DNA of 64,000 nt from Synaphobranchus kaupii (lineage: Eukaryota; Chordata; Actinopteri; Anguilliformes; Synaphobranchidae). Within the stretch, counting starts at the first letter, position 1, and each line of letters starts with the position of its first letter. The DNA lies in the NCBI GenBank assembly GCA_029718625.1, contig CM056383.1:66977617-67041616 (forward strand), given 5' to 3'. Below the pieces are notes generated by a model, which saw only the letters and a program-made list of their open reading frames with translations, was not told the DNA's origin and made no database searches. Below are positions 10,568-21,525 of the stretch, one piece after another. A program made the translations under genes and the position numbers.

Positions 10568-11295
10568 CAGTGGTTCTCTGGTCCTGGGGACCCCCTGTGT
10601 ATGCTGGTTTTCGTTCCAACCATAATTGCAATACTTGAATTTTAACAAGCTGTTAAGTTTTCTTAATTAGGTGTTTTTAATGTTTAGAGGGATTATTTAC
10701 ATTCTTAAGCCACATTATGTTCGTAATAGCTATGCATGCCATGAAGAATAAAAGTCCAATATTCACATTGTGCTGTATTGTAAACAATTAAAAGGAGGTA
10801 AAAAATGTTTTAACTGATCAAGTTAAAGACTGAGGTGAATCAATTGGCTCATAATTGGTGAAATTGTGGACACATGGCCACTAAAACTAACCGTTTGGTA
10901 AATAATGAAGAATTCAAAGACAAAGCAAATGATAACGAGCCAAACCTGCATTGTGTTAACAAGTTTAAGGAAAAAATTATGAAGGAACTTAAACTTGTGT
11001 TCAATTACCTAATTAGGAGCCTATTCACCTGAGTTCTTACCTCTTCTTTGTAATTGTTTGCAATATAACACAATGAGCATAACGAACATGGGATTGTTTT
11101 TCTTCAAAGCATGCATAGCTATTGTTAACATAACGTGGCTTAAGAGAGTAAAGAGTTTAAAGTGTTCTCTCTATACAATAAAAACACCTAATTAAGAAAA
11201 AATAACAGCTTGTTAAAATTCTGGTACTGCAATTGTGTTTGGAACGAAAACCAGCATACACAGGGGGTCCCCAGGACCAGGGTTGAGAACCACTG
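10568..11295. mobile_element. Fold-back hAT-like element, 728 bp
   Basis: Begins CAGTGGTTCTCTGGTCCTGG and ends with the inverse GGTTGAGAACCACTG. It is flanked by CACTAGAG (10560-10567) and CACTATAG (11296-11303), an 8-bp duplication with one mismatch. Units 1 and 3 show the empty site or its remnant (CACTGGAG in unit 1). The two arms are inverted copies of each other over most of their length (for example AACAAGCTGTTA at about 10648 and its inverse near 11205). No transposase. It sits about 270 bases upstream of the copy 2 ATG. Confidence 0.9.
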
Positions 11296-11965
11296 CACTA
11301 TAGTAACATCCCCCTGGAGTAGGAAGCAGCCTTAACTCAATCAAGATCTGCCTTGTTGAACATAAAACAGTTTATTTGCTGTGATTTAAAAATGACAGTA
11401 ATTTTGACAAATAATAAGGTCAATAATAATGGTTTTGGTCCTATCCATCTATATAACAAATTATCACACTGAGAGGATTGTTCGAGAACAGATGTTCTGA
11501 AACTCGCTCATCTGTGTTTGTATTGAAAAAATAAACACTTGAATTCAATTGCAAGTCAAAGTTAACAAGAAATGTTGATTGAATCCAGACCAATATCTTG
11601 ATCAATTATCAAAAATGTTTTTTTGTTATTCTATAGTTTCACCTTATATATATTAACACAATACAGGTTAGGATTTTTTCTATTTTCTTTGTCCTTGAAC
11701 TAAACTTTCCCCGTTTAAAAAAAAATTTTTTTTTTTTATTTTCAGTGACCAGCTGTTCACACTTTCAGCAATTCGGAGCCAACTGATTTCACCTGCCCGT
11801 CTATAATTTAATACCAAACATTGAATCATGTTTCAAAATTAATAACTTGCTATTTAACATTACAAATAATGAAAGGTTTAATTAATCAGAATGATTTAAA
11901 TTCCAGGGATGTGAATATGGAAAATTTATTCAACCTGCCATTCATAGGTTTCTGACAATGTGGCC

Positions 11966-13036
11966 TTAAAGGTGCAGTAGGCAAGATTTATTCTATATCA
12001 TTTTGGCGAAATTATTACATTTGCTCATTACATTCCAGCAGCTATCAATAAATCAAGTGTTTTGAGAAAAAATCTGGGCTGTGTCCGAATCAGAGCCCTG
12101 TTGTCTGCGTCTTGTCTCCTGCGTACAGTGCACTGGCAGAAGTGTGCTGCTTAATGTGCACTGTTTAGCAGTCCGCGAAAAATATACGCTGTACTATTTT
12201 CCAACCGCACTGTGGAAGTGTCATAAGCAGGTCATAAGACATCCCACCAGTGTTGCCATGTCTGGTTTTACAGCTAAATTGGGATACTTCAAATTGCAGT
12301 CACGGGTAGAAATGAAAAGTTGCAAAGCACTGACTTATTTTAAAAAGTAAAAACATGATGATTTCTATTTAAAATTTGTTGGTTTCGTTTAAAAAATGGC
12401 CTATAATTTAGGCTAATTTTGAGTCACCATTTGGCTCGAAATTCTTACAAGATCTGGCAACCCTGCACCCCACTCTTGCGCTGCCATGTCACATGTTTTT
12501 GTTGTATTTGAAGGGAAACGTCAGCGAAGCTGCGCCTCATTTTTTTAAAATGAAGCTTAACGTCATATTTATGTGACCAAAATGTTCGTGTACTTGAAAA
12601 GTGTGCCCCTGAAAGTACTCAGCGAAACCCCGGAAGTAAGCGTGTCATCCAGGTGTTTCAAGTATACTGCAATTTGTAAATTTTTCACCTACTCAACGAC
12701 TTTCTCACCCTATCTATTCACCAAGGCTATTCAACAGTGTGGAAGTGCGCGGATTCAGACACGGCCCCGGTTTCTGTGAATGTCCTGGGTTCTGTAACTA
12801 GGCTGTCAAAAAATTAAGCCAGTCTTCCAATAAACCAACCAATCAAGGCTAGCTATGTAGCTACCAATCAGAGCTAACTACCTACAAGAAAAAGAACCTC
12901 CCAGTAGAATAAACCCCTCCCTGTATGCCTGTCTCCACTGGAGCATAATTTTGTGGGAGGGGCTTAGGAGATGGGAGTGCAAAAGGGGAACTCTTTTTGC
13001 CTTGTATATTTTCAAACTTGCCTACTGCAGCTTTAA
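11966..13036. mobile_element. piggyBac-like MITE at the unit 2/3 boundary
   Basis: Second copy of the element at 5833-6525, bounded by TTAA at 11966-11969 and 13033-13036. It has inverted termini AGGTGCAGTAGGCAAG and CTTGCCTACTGCAGCT. It is longer than the first copy because a different MITE is nested at about 12075-12770. Beyond unit 3 the same flank reads GTGGCCTTAATG (17492-17503) with no element. Confidence 0.8.
12075..12770. mobile_element. Nested DNA element with GTGTCCGAATCAG termini
   Basis: Left end GGGCTGTGTCCGAATCAG, right end GGATTCAGACACGGCCC (inverted). The interior near 12500-12680 is homologous, in opposite orientation, to about 40550-40760, including the segments around CAGCGAAACCCCGGAAGT and CGTCAGCGAAGCTGCGCC. 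The family is unassigned. No transposase is seen. It is absent from the host MITE copy at 5833-6525. Confidence 0.7.
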
Positions 13037-13110
13037 TATAATCTAAAAACAATTTGCTACAATTCATTGGTTGCAACTGTTTGGGACTGGGGTAGCTACA
13101 TCATGTAGAG

Positions 13111-13242
13111 CAGGGGGAGGGAACCCTGGTCTTGGAGAGCCACAGGGTCTGCTGGTTTTTGTTTTCACCTTAAATACAGCAACTACTTAAACCAAAGAAA
13201 CCAGGTGAGTTAACTAATCAACTGCTTTGATTGATCAATCAT
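13111..13242. mobile_element. Truncated hAT-like MITE in unit 3
   Basis: Same half-element as at 1361-1492, with the same breakpoint after TTGATTGATCAAT. Only the left terminus CAGGGGGAGGGAACCCTGG survives. Confidence 0.7.
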
Positions 13243-13740
13243 TGTCATACCTTTCATTTTCCCCACTTCACCAAAAACTGCTTTTATACAAAACTTTCCA
13301 ACAATGATAAAATGTAGAAGAGCGAAGAGGCTTAAATGCCCAAGTGTATCCCCTTTGATAAGTTTCCCCCCAAACTGCACTCATTCTACATTGGTTATAA
13401 ACAATATTCAGAAAAATCACTTGTGGTCAAATAACTAGGCGATGTAATACTGGAAGCAAGTAGCCAGGCTCCTTGTAAATAAGTACAGGAACAAGTATTG
13501 ATACTGTTAATATGCATGTTTTGAGATCCTCCAACTGCATTGTAATATTTTCCCTTAAGCCATAAGTGTTTATTCTGCCCCAATCACACCCCAAGCCATG
13601 ACATTTGAATGCTCAGTGCATTAATCCCAGTAGTATGGACACAGCATTTGAATTAAGTGATGAATGTTTAGAGTCCAGTCAAACACATTGTGGTGATCAT
13701 GAAGTACTGTTTTTCAAAAGCTTGTTAGTCAGATGTGACA

Positions 13741-14202
13741 TTATGCAATATCCCTTTTTCTTTGTCCCAAGAATTTTTAAAGAAGTTGGACGCAGGTCTT
13801 TCCAATATAAAGCTCCTTCTGATTGGAATAATCTTCCTCTTAGATCTATTACCCCTTTCCGCTGCTTCAGGTCATCTTTATTTTCTCATTTTAAAACATG
13901 CTCATGCTTTTAATTTGTGCATACCTTCAATCTTAAGACATACTGCTGAAACTGCTCCTTATGCTGATGTAGATTTATTTTTCAGGTCATTGTAAAAATA
14001 TTTGTTTTTTGTTTTTTATTTTTCTTGTACAACAACTGTGGTCTGGGGTGTGGGTGGGAGAGGATGTGCGAGTTGTCTGTATCTGTAGTGTATGTTATGT
14101 ATTGTTTTATCTGTTGTATAATTTTGGATCTCTGTTTATAGGACCCCCTCAAAAATGAGATGCTACATCTCAAGGGGCAATCCTTGCAATAAAATTCAAA
14201 TA
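13741..14202 (+). mobile_element. 3' end of a LINE in unit 3
   Basis: Duplicate of the insertion at 1993-2446 with the same integration point (after GATGTGACA) and the same short C-terminal coding remnant containing FQYKAPSDWNNLPL. It ends AAAATTCAAATAG. Shared position shows that it predates the split of units 1 and 3. Confidence 0.7.
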
Positions 14203-14725
14203 GTAATTCTGAAATGGAACAATTTGGCAGCCATAATGGGAACCTATGGCAAAGTGTTATGTACTTTAACTCACTGATGTCATAATTGGGTCTCAGAAGC
14301 CAGATAGCTGATAATTGGCTCAGATAAAACCATGGCCACCATCTTACTTGGGGTATGGTCTCAAATTGTGCCACTAACTGACATCTATGGTTCCAGTATT
14401 CAAGACAACTTTTGCACTTAGTATCATTCAGTCTCCAGCAAGTTCAGAAGGGGGTGGAGGGTAAACCTCTAGGGTCCCTAGCCAGTAAACTAGTCTGGAA
14501 GGAATCTGTTGTAATAGAGCCATGACTTTGCCAATGACTACTTCCCACTGAGCAGCATGGCAGGTTATGCAACACCCAGACCTTAAAATGGACAGATTAG
14601 TTACTTAAGATTAAGGGATTTCAAAAAAAATTGTCAACCCACCAAAACCACAACCCAGAGGGTACCGTCAAAACGCAAGACTAAAGAAAGAATCAGTCTG
14701 AATCCAATACATTTTCCCTAAGAGC

Positions 14726-14731
14726 TTTATT
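14726..14731 (-). terminator. Poly(A) signal of ZP copy 3
   Basis: AATAAA on the minus strand 10 bases after the stop codon at 14741, as in copy 1. Copy 2 has the variant ATTAAA in the corresponding place (about 8330-8337). Confidence 0.8.
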
Positions 14732-14740
14732 TGTAACATT

Positions 14741-16697
14741 TCACACCTTCGGTTCCTTCCTAGATGGTCTACATGCCACAGCCAGTGCCAGGGTGGAGAC
14801 GAGCAAGACACATGCAGCCACTCCCAGGAGAATGTAACTGAGGAGAGACTGGGGCACTGGAAACAAGGGGAAAGATTAGCACAAATCACACTGCCACCAT
14901 GATACCTACAGGGGAATCTCCCTCACCTTCACCATGAAGCCTCTGGCCTGAGACTAGGGGCTCTGGATTGGTCAGGATCACAGCCTTACTGGAAACCACA
15001 GCCTTTTCCTCAGTGGATCGCTTTACTACAGGAATAAGTGACCTTCCTGGAATAAAGGAACCACAGGTAGGAATCAGTACACATTTAATTCAGCCTAGAA
15101 GCTGCTAGCACTACAATTCCCAGCACCACTCACGTTGTTTTCTGCTGCATTGCTGTTCACAGCGGTCAGTAGCAGTGGGGTGGCAAACTTCTGTACTACA
15201 GTGGATAAACACCTGGGGAGAGACAGCAATCACAGAAAGGATTCAAGGCTGGTGGATTAAGCAGGATGTCCCAACTTGTAATTGAACAGACAAAATACCA
15301 TTTCATTCAGTGGAACTGAAGACGCAGGATCCACAAAGGTAAACATCTGCACTATAAAGCGCTTGTAGTGGGTGGGGAAGGGAAGTCCAGAAGAGCCATC
15401 AACAGGAACCAAGGTGGTCTGGTAAGGGTCAGCATGGTAGGGACACCTGGGGAAAGACTGCAATTTAGCATTTGGGGGAAGGGGGGGGGGTTGAACAGGA
15501 AGATAAGTCATGTAGCCTGTTACCCATCAACCAATAGGCTCCACTGGGGTAGGCTGTCAGGGCTAGAGGTGGACGTAGCCCAGCAGTGTTCCAGAAGCAG
15601 GACAAGACTGGGATCAGTTCTCTCCAAGATGCGCACTTCCACATACACAGGTTCCCGTAGCACCTTAGTCACAGGGTAGTCCGCATCTCTGTAGTAGTCA
15701 CTGTACACATCAGCTACAGAGTCCAGAGAACATAAGTTAGTTCATGAAGGAGGTGGGTTAATATTTATATTACTATGAATTATAGCTTTACCATCAGCGC
15801 ATCCTTTTGCTCCTTTGGAGTCACATTGACCACTAGCCAGCCTGAGCTCCACACGAAGGGGCCCACGAACAGCTACTGGAAGGGGAGGAGGCACTGTATT
15901 CACCTCAGCTACCAAATAAACCACAGCACTGCCATGATACCTGCACTGGAAGGATAGCCTGCAGAAGGAGAACCACAAGTCAGCAGCAACCCAAGCACAG
16001 AAAAGGGGTCAGAAAGAAACCCAAAACTTACTGAAAAATACTGTCCCTTGTGATGGAGCCTGAAGGACCAGTTGCCACACCATAGTTGGAGGACATCTCG
16101 TTCTCATAGATCACATAATCCCCTTCCACCTAAAGGGTAGCAATTAGTATACATGTAGCACAATGAATGAGGTTTCATTTAAGACCAATAACCTACCCTC
16201 ACTGTGGTTCCACAGGCACTGACTGGGAATTGAAAGACCTCAAAAGCAGGAGAGGCAACAAAAGGACCACAGGAGTCACCACTACTGGGACCCTCCAGCA
16301 AGGTTACAGAACCAAGGTCAAGCGGAGGCAAGGTGGAAGCTCTGGACACCACAACCTTGAACTGACCATCCCTGAGGCAGTGGACAGTAACTGCAGCAGA
16401 AAGAGCAGAAGCATTAACCAAACATGAAGGCAGGCATTGTGACCTGCAAACAATAATCATGGACAACTCACCTTCATTTGCATAATAGCACTGCTGATCA
16501 AAGCAACAGTTCAGAGAGTCACATTCCTCAGGTGTAATAGTAAGGTCTCCACATTGCACTCTTGCAAAGTCACCAACTTGGCATCTATGAAAAGTATCAT
16601 CTTTTGAGCCAAAATATTTAGTTTGATCCTGTGCCAGGACAAATCCCAAAACACCAAGCCATACTCCAAGCTGCAACCTAAACACAATACTATCCAT
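14741..16697 (-). CDS. Zona pellucida egg-coat protein (ZP4/ZPB type), copy 3, intact
   Basis: Nine exons: 16472-16697, 16197-16390, 16032-16129, 15792-15958, 15524-15713, 15299-15446, 15134-15212, 14927-15046, 14741-14856. They give 445 aa. Architecture is as in copy 1: signal peptide from ATG at 16697 (starts MDSIVF), six-cysteine trefoil, ZP domain, basic cleavage site (RKQRR), a second site with VVKR instead of VGKR, membrane helix, and a basic tail one residue shorter because of a 3-base deletion near 14770. Exon and intron phases match copy 1. Differences include SPDSLPQ for NPHSLPQ near the end of exon 5 and an 81-nt intron 1 without stops that is in frame. All splice sites are GT-AG. 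Its promoter and 5' half differ from copies 1 and 2, so its expression may differ. Role as an egg-envelope subunit follows from the trefoil plus ZP architecture. Confidence 0.93.
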
Positions 16698-16739
16698 AAT
16701 GAAAGAAGAAAGATCACTGAAAAGAAGCAATCCTTTAGA

Positions 16740-16774
16740 CTTTAAATACCTTTGCTGTCTGATTGTCTCACCTG
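16740..16774 (-). promoter_or_regulatory. Core promoter of ZP copy 3 (TATA-like box and E-box)
   Basis: TATTTAAAG at 16740-16748 and an E-box at 16769-16774, 72 bases before the ATG. Here the E-box reads CACCTG/CAGGTG instead of the CAGCTG of copies 1 and 2, a change that could alter basic helix-loop-helix factor preference. Confidence 0.55.
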
Positions 16775-17497
16775 GATAATTAGGTGATGTGAATTCCACA
16801 TGATGATTAGACCTCCACAATAAGGTTCAGCTCGTTTTACCTAAACCTGTGCGTGTGATTTGTAGTACTGCTTTTACTTCATTTATTCAGTTTACTGGAA
16901 GCACTAACAAGTGTCCAACATCTAGTTAATGTGTATTCATAATTATGGCCTTGTGCATTCTGCATTTGGGGTTTGTCACTTTAGTTAAATTAAAATCTGC
17001 CATGTTGAATATAAAAGTAGGTTATTTGTTGTGATTTAAAAATTATAATTTGATAAATGAGACCAATAATAATGGTCTTGCTCCTATCCATCTATTTAAC
17101 AAATTATCACACTGAGTGGATTGGTCTACAACAGGTGTTCTGAAACTGACTAGTCTGTGTTTTTATTGGAAAAAAGAATCACTTGAATCAAGTGAAAGTT
17201 AAAGACAACTGTTGATTGAATTCCGACCAATGTCTTGATCAATTGCCAAAAACATGTCTAATTTAGTCTGTATTGTTCCTTAAACTTAACACAATACAGG
17301 TTTGGCTTGTTGCTATTTTCTTTGTTGTTGAACTAAACTTTTCACAATTTCAATTTTTTCAGTATTCTAATATAATAATTTGCCATTTAGAATTACAAAA
17401 AAAAGGTTTAATTCATAGGACTGATTTAAATTTCATGGATGTGAATATGGGACATTTATTCAGCTTAACATGCACATGTATTTGACATAATGTGGCC

Positions 17498-17912
17498 TTA
17501 ATGTTAAAACTGTCTAAGGACAATTATCAGCATTGTACAAGGGTTGGGGGCTAAGAGGGAAACATTCTGGTACTTTAACCATATTTACTGTGTCAAAACA
17601 ACGAACTGAATTGAATTGATATCATACAAGTATTATTCTACAACTGTTGGATGCCATCTGTAATGGTTAAAAATTGGCACTAGGTGTGTGTCGTTTGCAG
17701 GAATCAAATTGAGTAGCTTGGACTTCGTCATTAGCCTACATTTCACAGTTCACAACAACAACAAAACAGACTGACTGGGCTTTTCTGTTGCCAATTTGTT
17801 GTTGTCTACATGCCTCGAAATCTGCTCATTTGGTTTGTTTAGGAATGTCCGGCTGAAAGGACAGTTTCAGTGCAACCCCTCAGAAGACGTTCAGCCGCTT
17901 GGTGAAAAGCCG
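17498..17912. other. Right flank of the ZP array
   Basis: Unit homology stops at 17501. The remainder looks like unique sequence with no gene or repeat that I recognise. Confidence 0.5.
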
Positions 17913-18030
17913 ATGGCCACGAAACAACGAGTCACATGGATGCCTTTAAAACTGTTGTCATTCTGCGCAGAACAGAACGCAGTGCTGCCCGTCACTGAAC
18001 AAGTCCTGGATGCGGGCTCCATCTACAGAG
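17913..18030 (+). CDS. Weak candidate first exon, unrecognised product
   Basis: An ATG in good context (GCCGATGG) opens 39 codons beginning MATKQRVTWMPLKLLSF and ending at CAGAG|GTAGGC, a plausible splice donor. The reading frame is open for about 120 bases upstream too, and a GGGCGGGG box lies just downstream (about 18166). No domain is recognisable, no partner exon was found, and a chance ORF is quite possible. Confidence 0.15.
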
Positions 18031-19921
18031 GTAGGCTATATCGCTTGCAACTTTATGAGACTTCGAAGATTAAAGATGAATTAAATAATTGTGTAATATT
18101 TTTTAAAGGGATAGGGTAGCCTACACTCTTTGGAACTTGCACGTCTTTTGAGTTGCGGGACGAGGGGCGGGGATTGTCGATGGGCTCTTTGACAGCCGCG
18201 TGCTAATAAATAGGCTATGCTACTGAACATGCCATGCAATGTAAGTTCTGCTGTGCAAGATTCAATGATGAAATGTAGAACCCCCCTCCTCGTACCATTG
18301 CGTTTTTTTTTTAAAGTAGTAGGGTGGGTTTTCAGAACGAATTTACGACTGCGTTTTTGTAGTTAGGCAAAAGAATAACCGCGGTATAAATGCTTGAAAA
18401 CACAAGCCTGGCAGTCTGACAGCAAATTCTTCTCAACTAACGTTGTGGAAATCTGCATTGAGGATTTGGAGCCCAAATTAGGTTCGCGACTTGATTGATA
18501 ACGTACTAGTTGTGCAGTAGCCTAACACGTATTTTCAGTCTTCTCAAATTGATATGGAAACGTTAACTTCAGAGACGTCGACATTTTCAGAGGCGTGTGT
18601 CTGCGTATGCCACAATGGAAATGTGGCGAATGATCTTGTAGAAAAGAGTAAACAATAAATTAAAATAAAAAAGTAAATGAATCACAAGTGAGTGGTGTAT
18701 GTTTATGTATTCAGAAATGATGCACTGATTTGACCACATAAAAACAACTTAAGTCCTCTCCAAAGCTTGAGAATGGTGGACATTATTTCTACCATACTTC
18801 CACTGTGTCGTCAAGTCACTTCAAGTTGTCAGTTTGCAAGAATGCTCTGATGAAAGGTCTGTTGACAAAAATATGCTATAGCTTCCCAGTGCAGGAAACC
18901 CCTTCGATCCATTTCAGGATGCTGCATAGTTTCCGAGCCTGTGATGTTTGGGGTGTGATCAGTTTAGGAAGTTAACCTTTCCTGCCAGGATCTGATGACG
19001 TTATTGGGATATGCCAGTTTCATTTGGTGATTAAATAATGTGCACGTGCAATTAGCCGAATGACTCTTCATTTTCCAATTCAAAGAGGGAAGTCAGTCCC
19101 GCTTACAACTGAATAAAAATACATTTGATAGAAGGGATGACAACTTACAGTAGAGACAGCGAGGCCAATAGAAACCTATGAGGAATAGGCCTACATCCGA
19201 AAGAGTTTTCATTTTGCACTCATATCTCATGCGCAGTTTAGCCACATTTAAAAAGAGGATGGCACAGAAAGTGACGGCTAAGTGAAAGCCTTACGAGTAT
19301 GCAATTGGTTGCCAACTAGTGTGCGGAAAAATGACGTAGCCCAGAATAAATAATAATAAAAAAAATTATATCTTTGTCTGTGTGGTAAGAAAAAAATATT
19401 TTACCACAGAAAAACAATCAGGCATTTTTTAAATACATTTTAATGCTAACTCATATATTAAGTTAAGATCAATATATGAGTGGAAGTAGAACCCAATGAG
19501 GAAACTGGCTTTTTGAACGCAAATTATAGATATCAGCAGAGGGCGACATTATCCGGTGCTAAGGCTTGAGAGCCGAAAGCTGGCCCCTTGGATGAAAAAG
19601 GCATAAGAAAGATTGGCCTGTTGTTCTTGCAAAGCAGTATGGGAAGCAACGCATGCCTACTATTCAATGTAATCCAGACCAGACTGAATTGCCTGTTGGT
19701 GTGAATCTCCCCTTTATTGCAAATGCTGTGCTACACAGCAAGCAGAAAGCATGGTTTATACAGGTTCTCTTGGAAATCAGATAATTAAGACCTATCCTTG
19801 TGTGTTTTTAATGTCCTCTTGCTTGAGCCGAAATGGCCCCCTATGTTTCATCTGACCTTGTTGATCTTCTTGCTGCTCTCTGATGCATTTAAGTTGCAAC
19901 AGGAGCCACAGCATTTTTTTA
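18031..19921. other. Non-coding, nothing recognised
   Basis: AT-rich sequence without a convincing exon, repeat or RNA gene. A short CpG-richer patch lies at about 18140-18200. Confidence 0.5.
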
Positions 19922-19929
19922 TAGCTGAC

Positions 19930-20359
19930 TAGGGCTGGGTATCGTTTGAAATGTTTTGATACCGGTCCCGATTCCAATATCTGGTGTTCGATGCCGATGC
20001 CAAATTTTTCAATACCTTTCTCTGCTGAGTGTAAGCACATTTTTCAAAAATATCCATACATCCAACATCCAATATTTCTCATTTAACAAAATAAGCCAAA
20101 ACCTCTCAAATGCTTCAGTGTTTAATGTCGTCAACTGCTGTATAAAATCTGATCCAAGAATAAAAACAAGAAAGATTCCCTCTGGTGGGGCAAAAAATTG
20201 GTACTTAATAGATCATTTTAGAAATTTTTCCCAAAAAGTACAGAAAATTGCCACCGAAAACTTTTTCGATACTCCAACAGTTTTCGATACTCGGTGCTAC
20301 GGACATGATTCGGTCGGTGTTCAAAAAGTATTGAGGTTCGATACCCAGCCCTATCCCTA
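19930..20359. mobile_element. hAT-like MITE (GGGCTGGGTATCG family)
   Basis: Left end TAGGGCTGGGTATCG, right end CGATACCCAGCCCTA followed by TCCCTA. It is flanked by a perfect 8-bp duplication TAGCTGAC (19922-19929 and 20360-20367). The interior is rich in short CGATACCGG-type inverted motifs. No coding capacity. Confidence 0.85.
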
Positions 20360-20367
20360 TAGCTGAC

Positions 20368-20904
20368 ATTGCTGATTATGCACAGTGTGCATTTTACAGA
20401 GTCAAACGCTTGTCACTCACTTTGTCAGTCACATTTCCACGTGTCACGTTGCTGTCCGATCAAGGCCTTCAAGACCTAGCGGCTAGCGCTTACCGTTTGA
20501 GATGATGCTTTAGTCACTGCTTAAGCTTAAGTTTTTGATTGGATTGCAATCGCTTTATTCATGAATATTCACAAGAATATATGAAGGATTTGATAAAAAT
20601 GTTTGACCAGCTTTACCTACGCTGTTCTTTTAATCCGCCTGGTAATTAAAGGCCTTTTTGTGGAATTTAAATTGGGTAGCACTAGTGAAATAATTAATAG
20701 GTATTACAAAAATAAAAATAAATCAATCATTAGTCACTGTTAATTACTCTTTAAATACACCTTCCTGCACCTGAATTCTTTAGTGTCACCACTGTGGCAG
20801 GAACAGGAGATTTCAGATGAGAACCATCCATATTTAGAAAATTATTATTATTATTATTATTATTATAGCATAGGCAATACTTTTTATAATTTTTTATTTT
20901 CTTT
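20368..20904. other. Non-coding, includes (ATT)n tract
   Basis: No gene seen. An (ATT)n microsatellite of about 9 units lies at 20839-20866. Confidence 0.6.
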
Positions 20905-21525
20905 GAATTGGATTTCCCACTTACCAGTGTAAGCCCATTCTATCACCGTAGCAACTTCTGTCACATGGACAGGAGGGCTCACACAGGCAAGCCAGCTGCC
21001 CCCACTTTGCCCTCTGCAGTCCACCAGCTGAGCTCTGCAGTTACGGGGGTCTGCGCAGTTGACGCAGCTGGGGGACAGGCAGACTGTGGGCGCCCGATCC
21101 ACCAGAGGAGTCCCTGTTGGGCAGCATTGTGTAAAGGTGGTTACAGAGTGTTTAAAACGGGGAGCAGACACGTACACCGACGGACAGTCTGCCGGATTGT
21201 CTGCGGACTTTTGCCTTTCATAGTCAAGTGTACCCACCCCCCTCTTGTAGACTACATTTCCTATCATTTTTGTGCGCAAATTGCAATCAACAATGGCGTC
21301 CTTCATGGAAGAAGATTACGGTACGCAGAAGGTACGCTTGTAGGTGAAATGACAGGTCTGCGACTGCTGCGCAGACTGCCTATAGGCAGACGTCCATTTT
21401 GGGTCTGCTATGATGTCATTTAGGTCTGCTATGACCCTGCGGACGTCCATACGCATATTTTTTTTGGCGACTATGAATTGGCCTTTATACCATCGGCCCA
21501 TAGGACTCTGGACACAGTTGAAACT
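20905..21525. mobile_element. Probable decayed DNA transposon fragment
   Basis: CpG-rich island of sequence with repeated GTCTGCGGAC/GCAGACGTCC motifs and two inverted TTCATAGTC segments (about 21218-21226 and 21470-21478). Both strands are open for over 140 codons, but neither translation resembles a known domain. Composition and internal symmetry point to a degraded transposon. Family unknown. Confidence 0.35.

Larger units (their letters stand above)
6526..11965 (-). repeat. Tandem repeat unit 2 carrying ZP pseudogene copy 2
   Basis: Second direct repeat unit. It retains the complete MITE at 6607-6799 and the sequence beyond it that units 1 and 3 have lost, and lacks the LINE fragment found in both. 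It also carries two elements of its own: hAT MITE 6957-7160 and the fold-back hAT element 10568-11295. Its left part is the least deleted version of the unit. Confidence 0.85.
13037..17497 (-). repeat. Tandem repeat unit 3 carrying ZP gene copy 3
   Basis: Third direct repeat unit. Its left part shares with unit 1 the truncated MITE and the LINE insertion. Its right part, upstream of the gene, has diverged most and lacks the microsatellite. Recognisable similarity to the other units ends at GTGGCCTTAA (to 17501). Confidence 0.85.

Noticed and set aside
13982..14374. 130-codon minus-strand frame in unit 3
   Set aside because: It spans the LINE 3' UTR and adjacent unit sequence and is not kept in unit 1 or 2.
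16398..16820. A single 213-codon frame through ZP copy 3 exons 1-2
   Set aside because: It reads through intron 1, which happens to be in frame, and extends upstream of the ATG through the promoter. The spliced model starting at 16697 matches copies 1 and 2.
20884..21423. Overlapping 140- and 171-codon frames on both strands
   Set aside because: Neither translation resembles a domain. The sequence has internal inverted motifs and CpG-rich transposon-like character. A possible GTAAGT donor on the minus strand was noted but has no partner.
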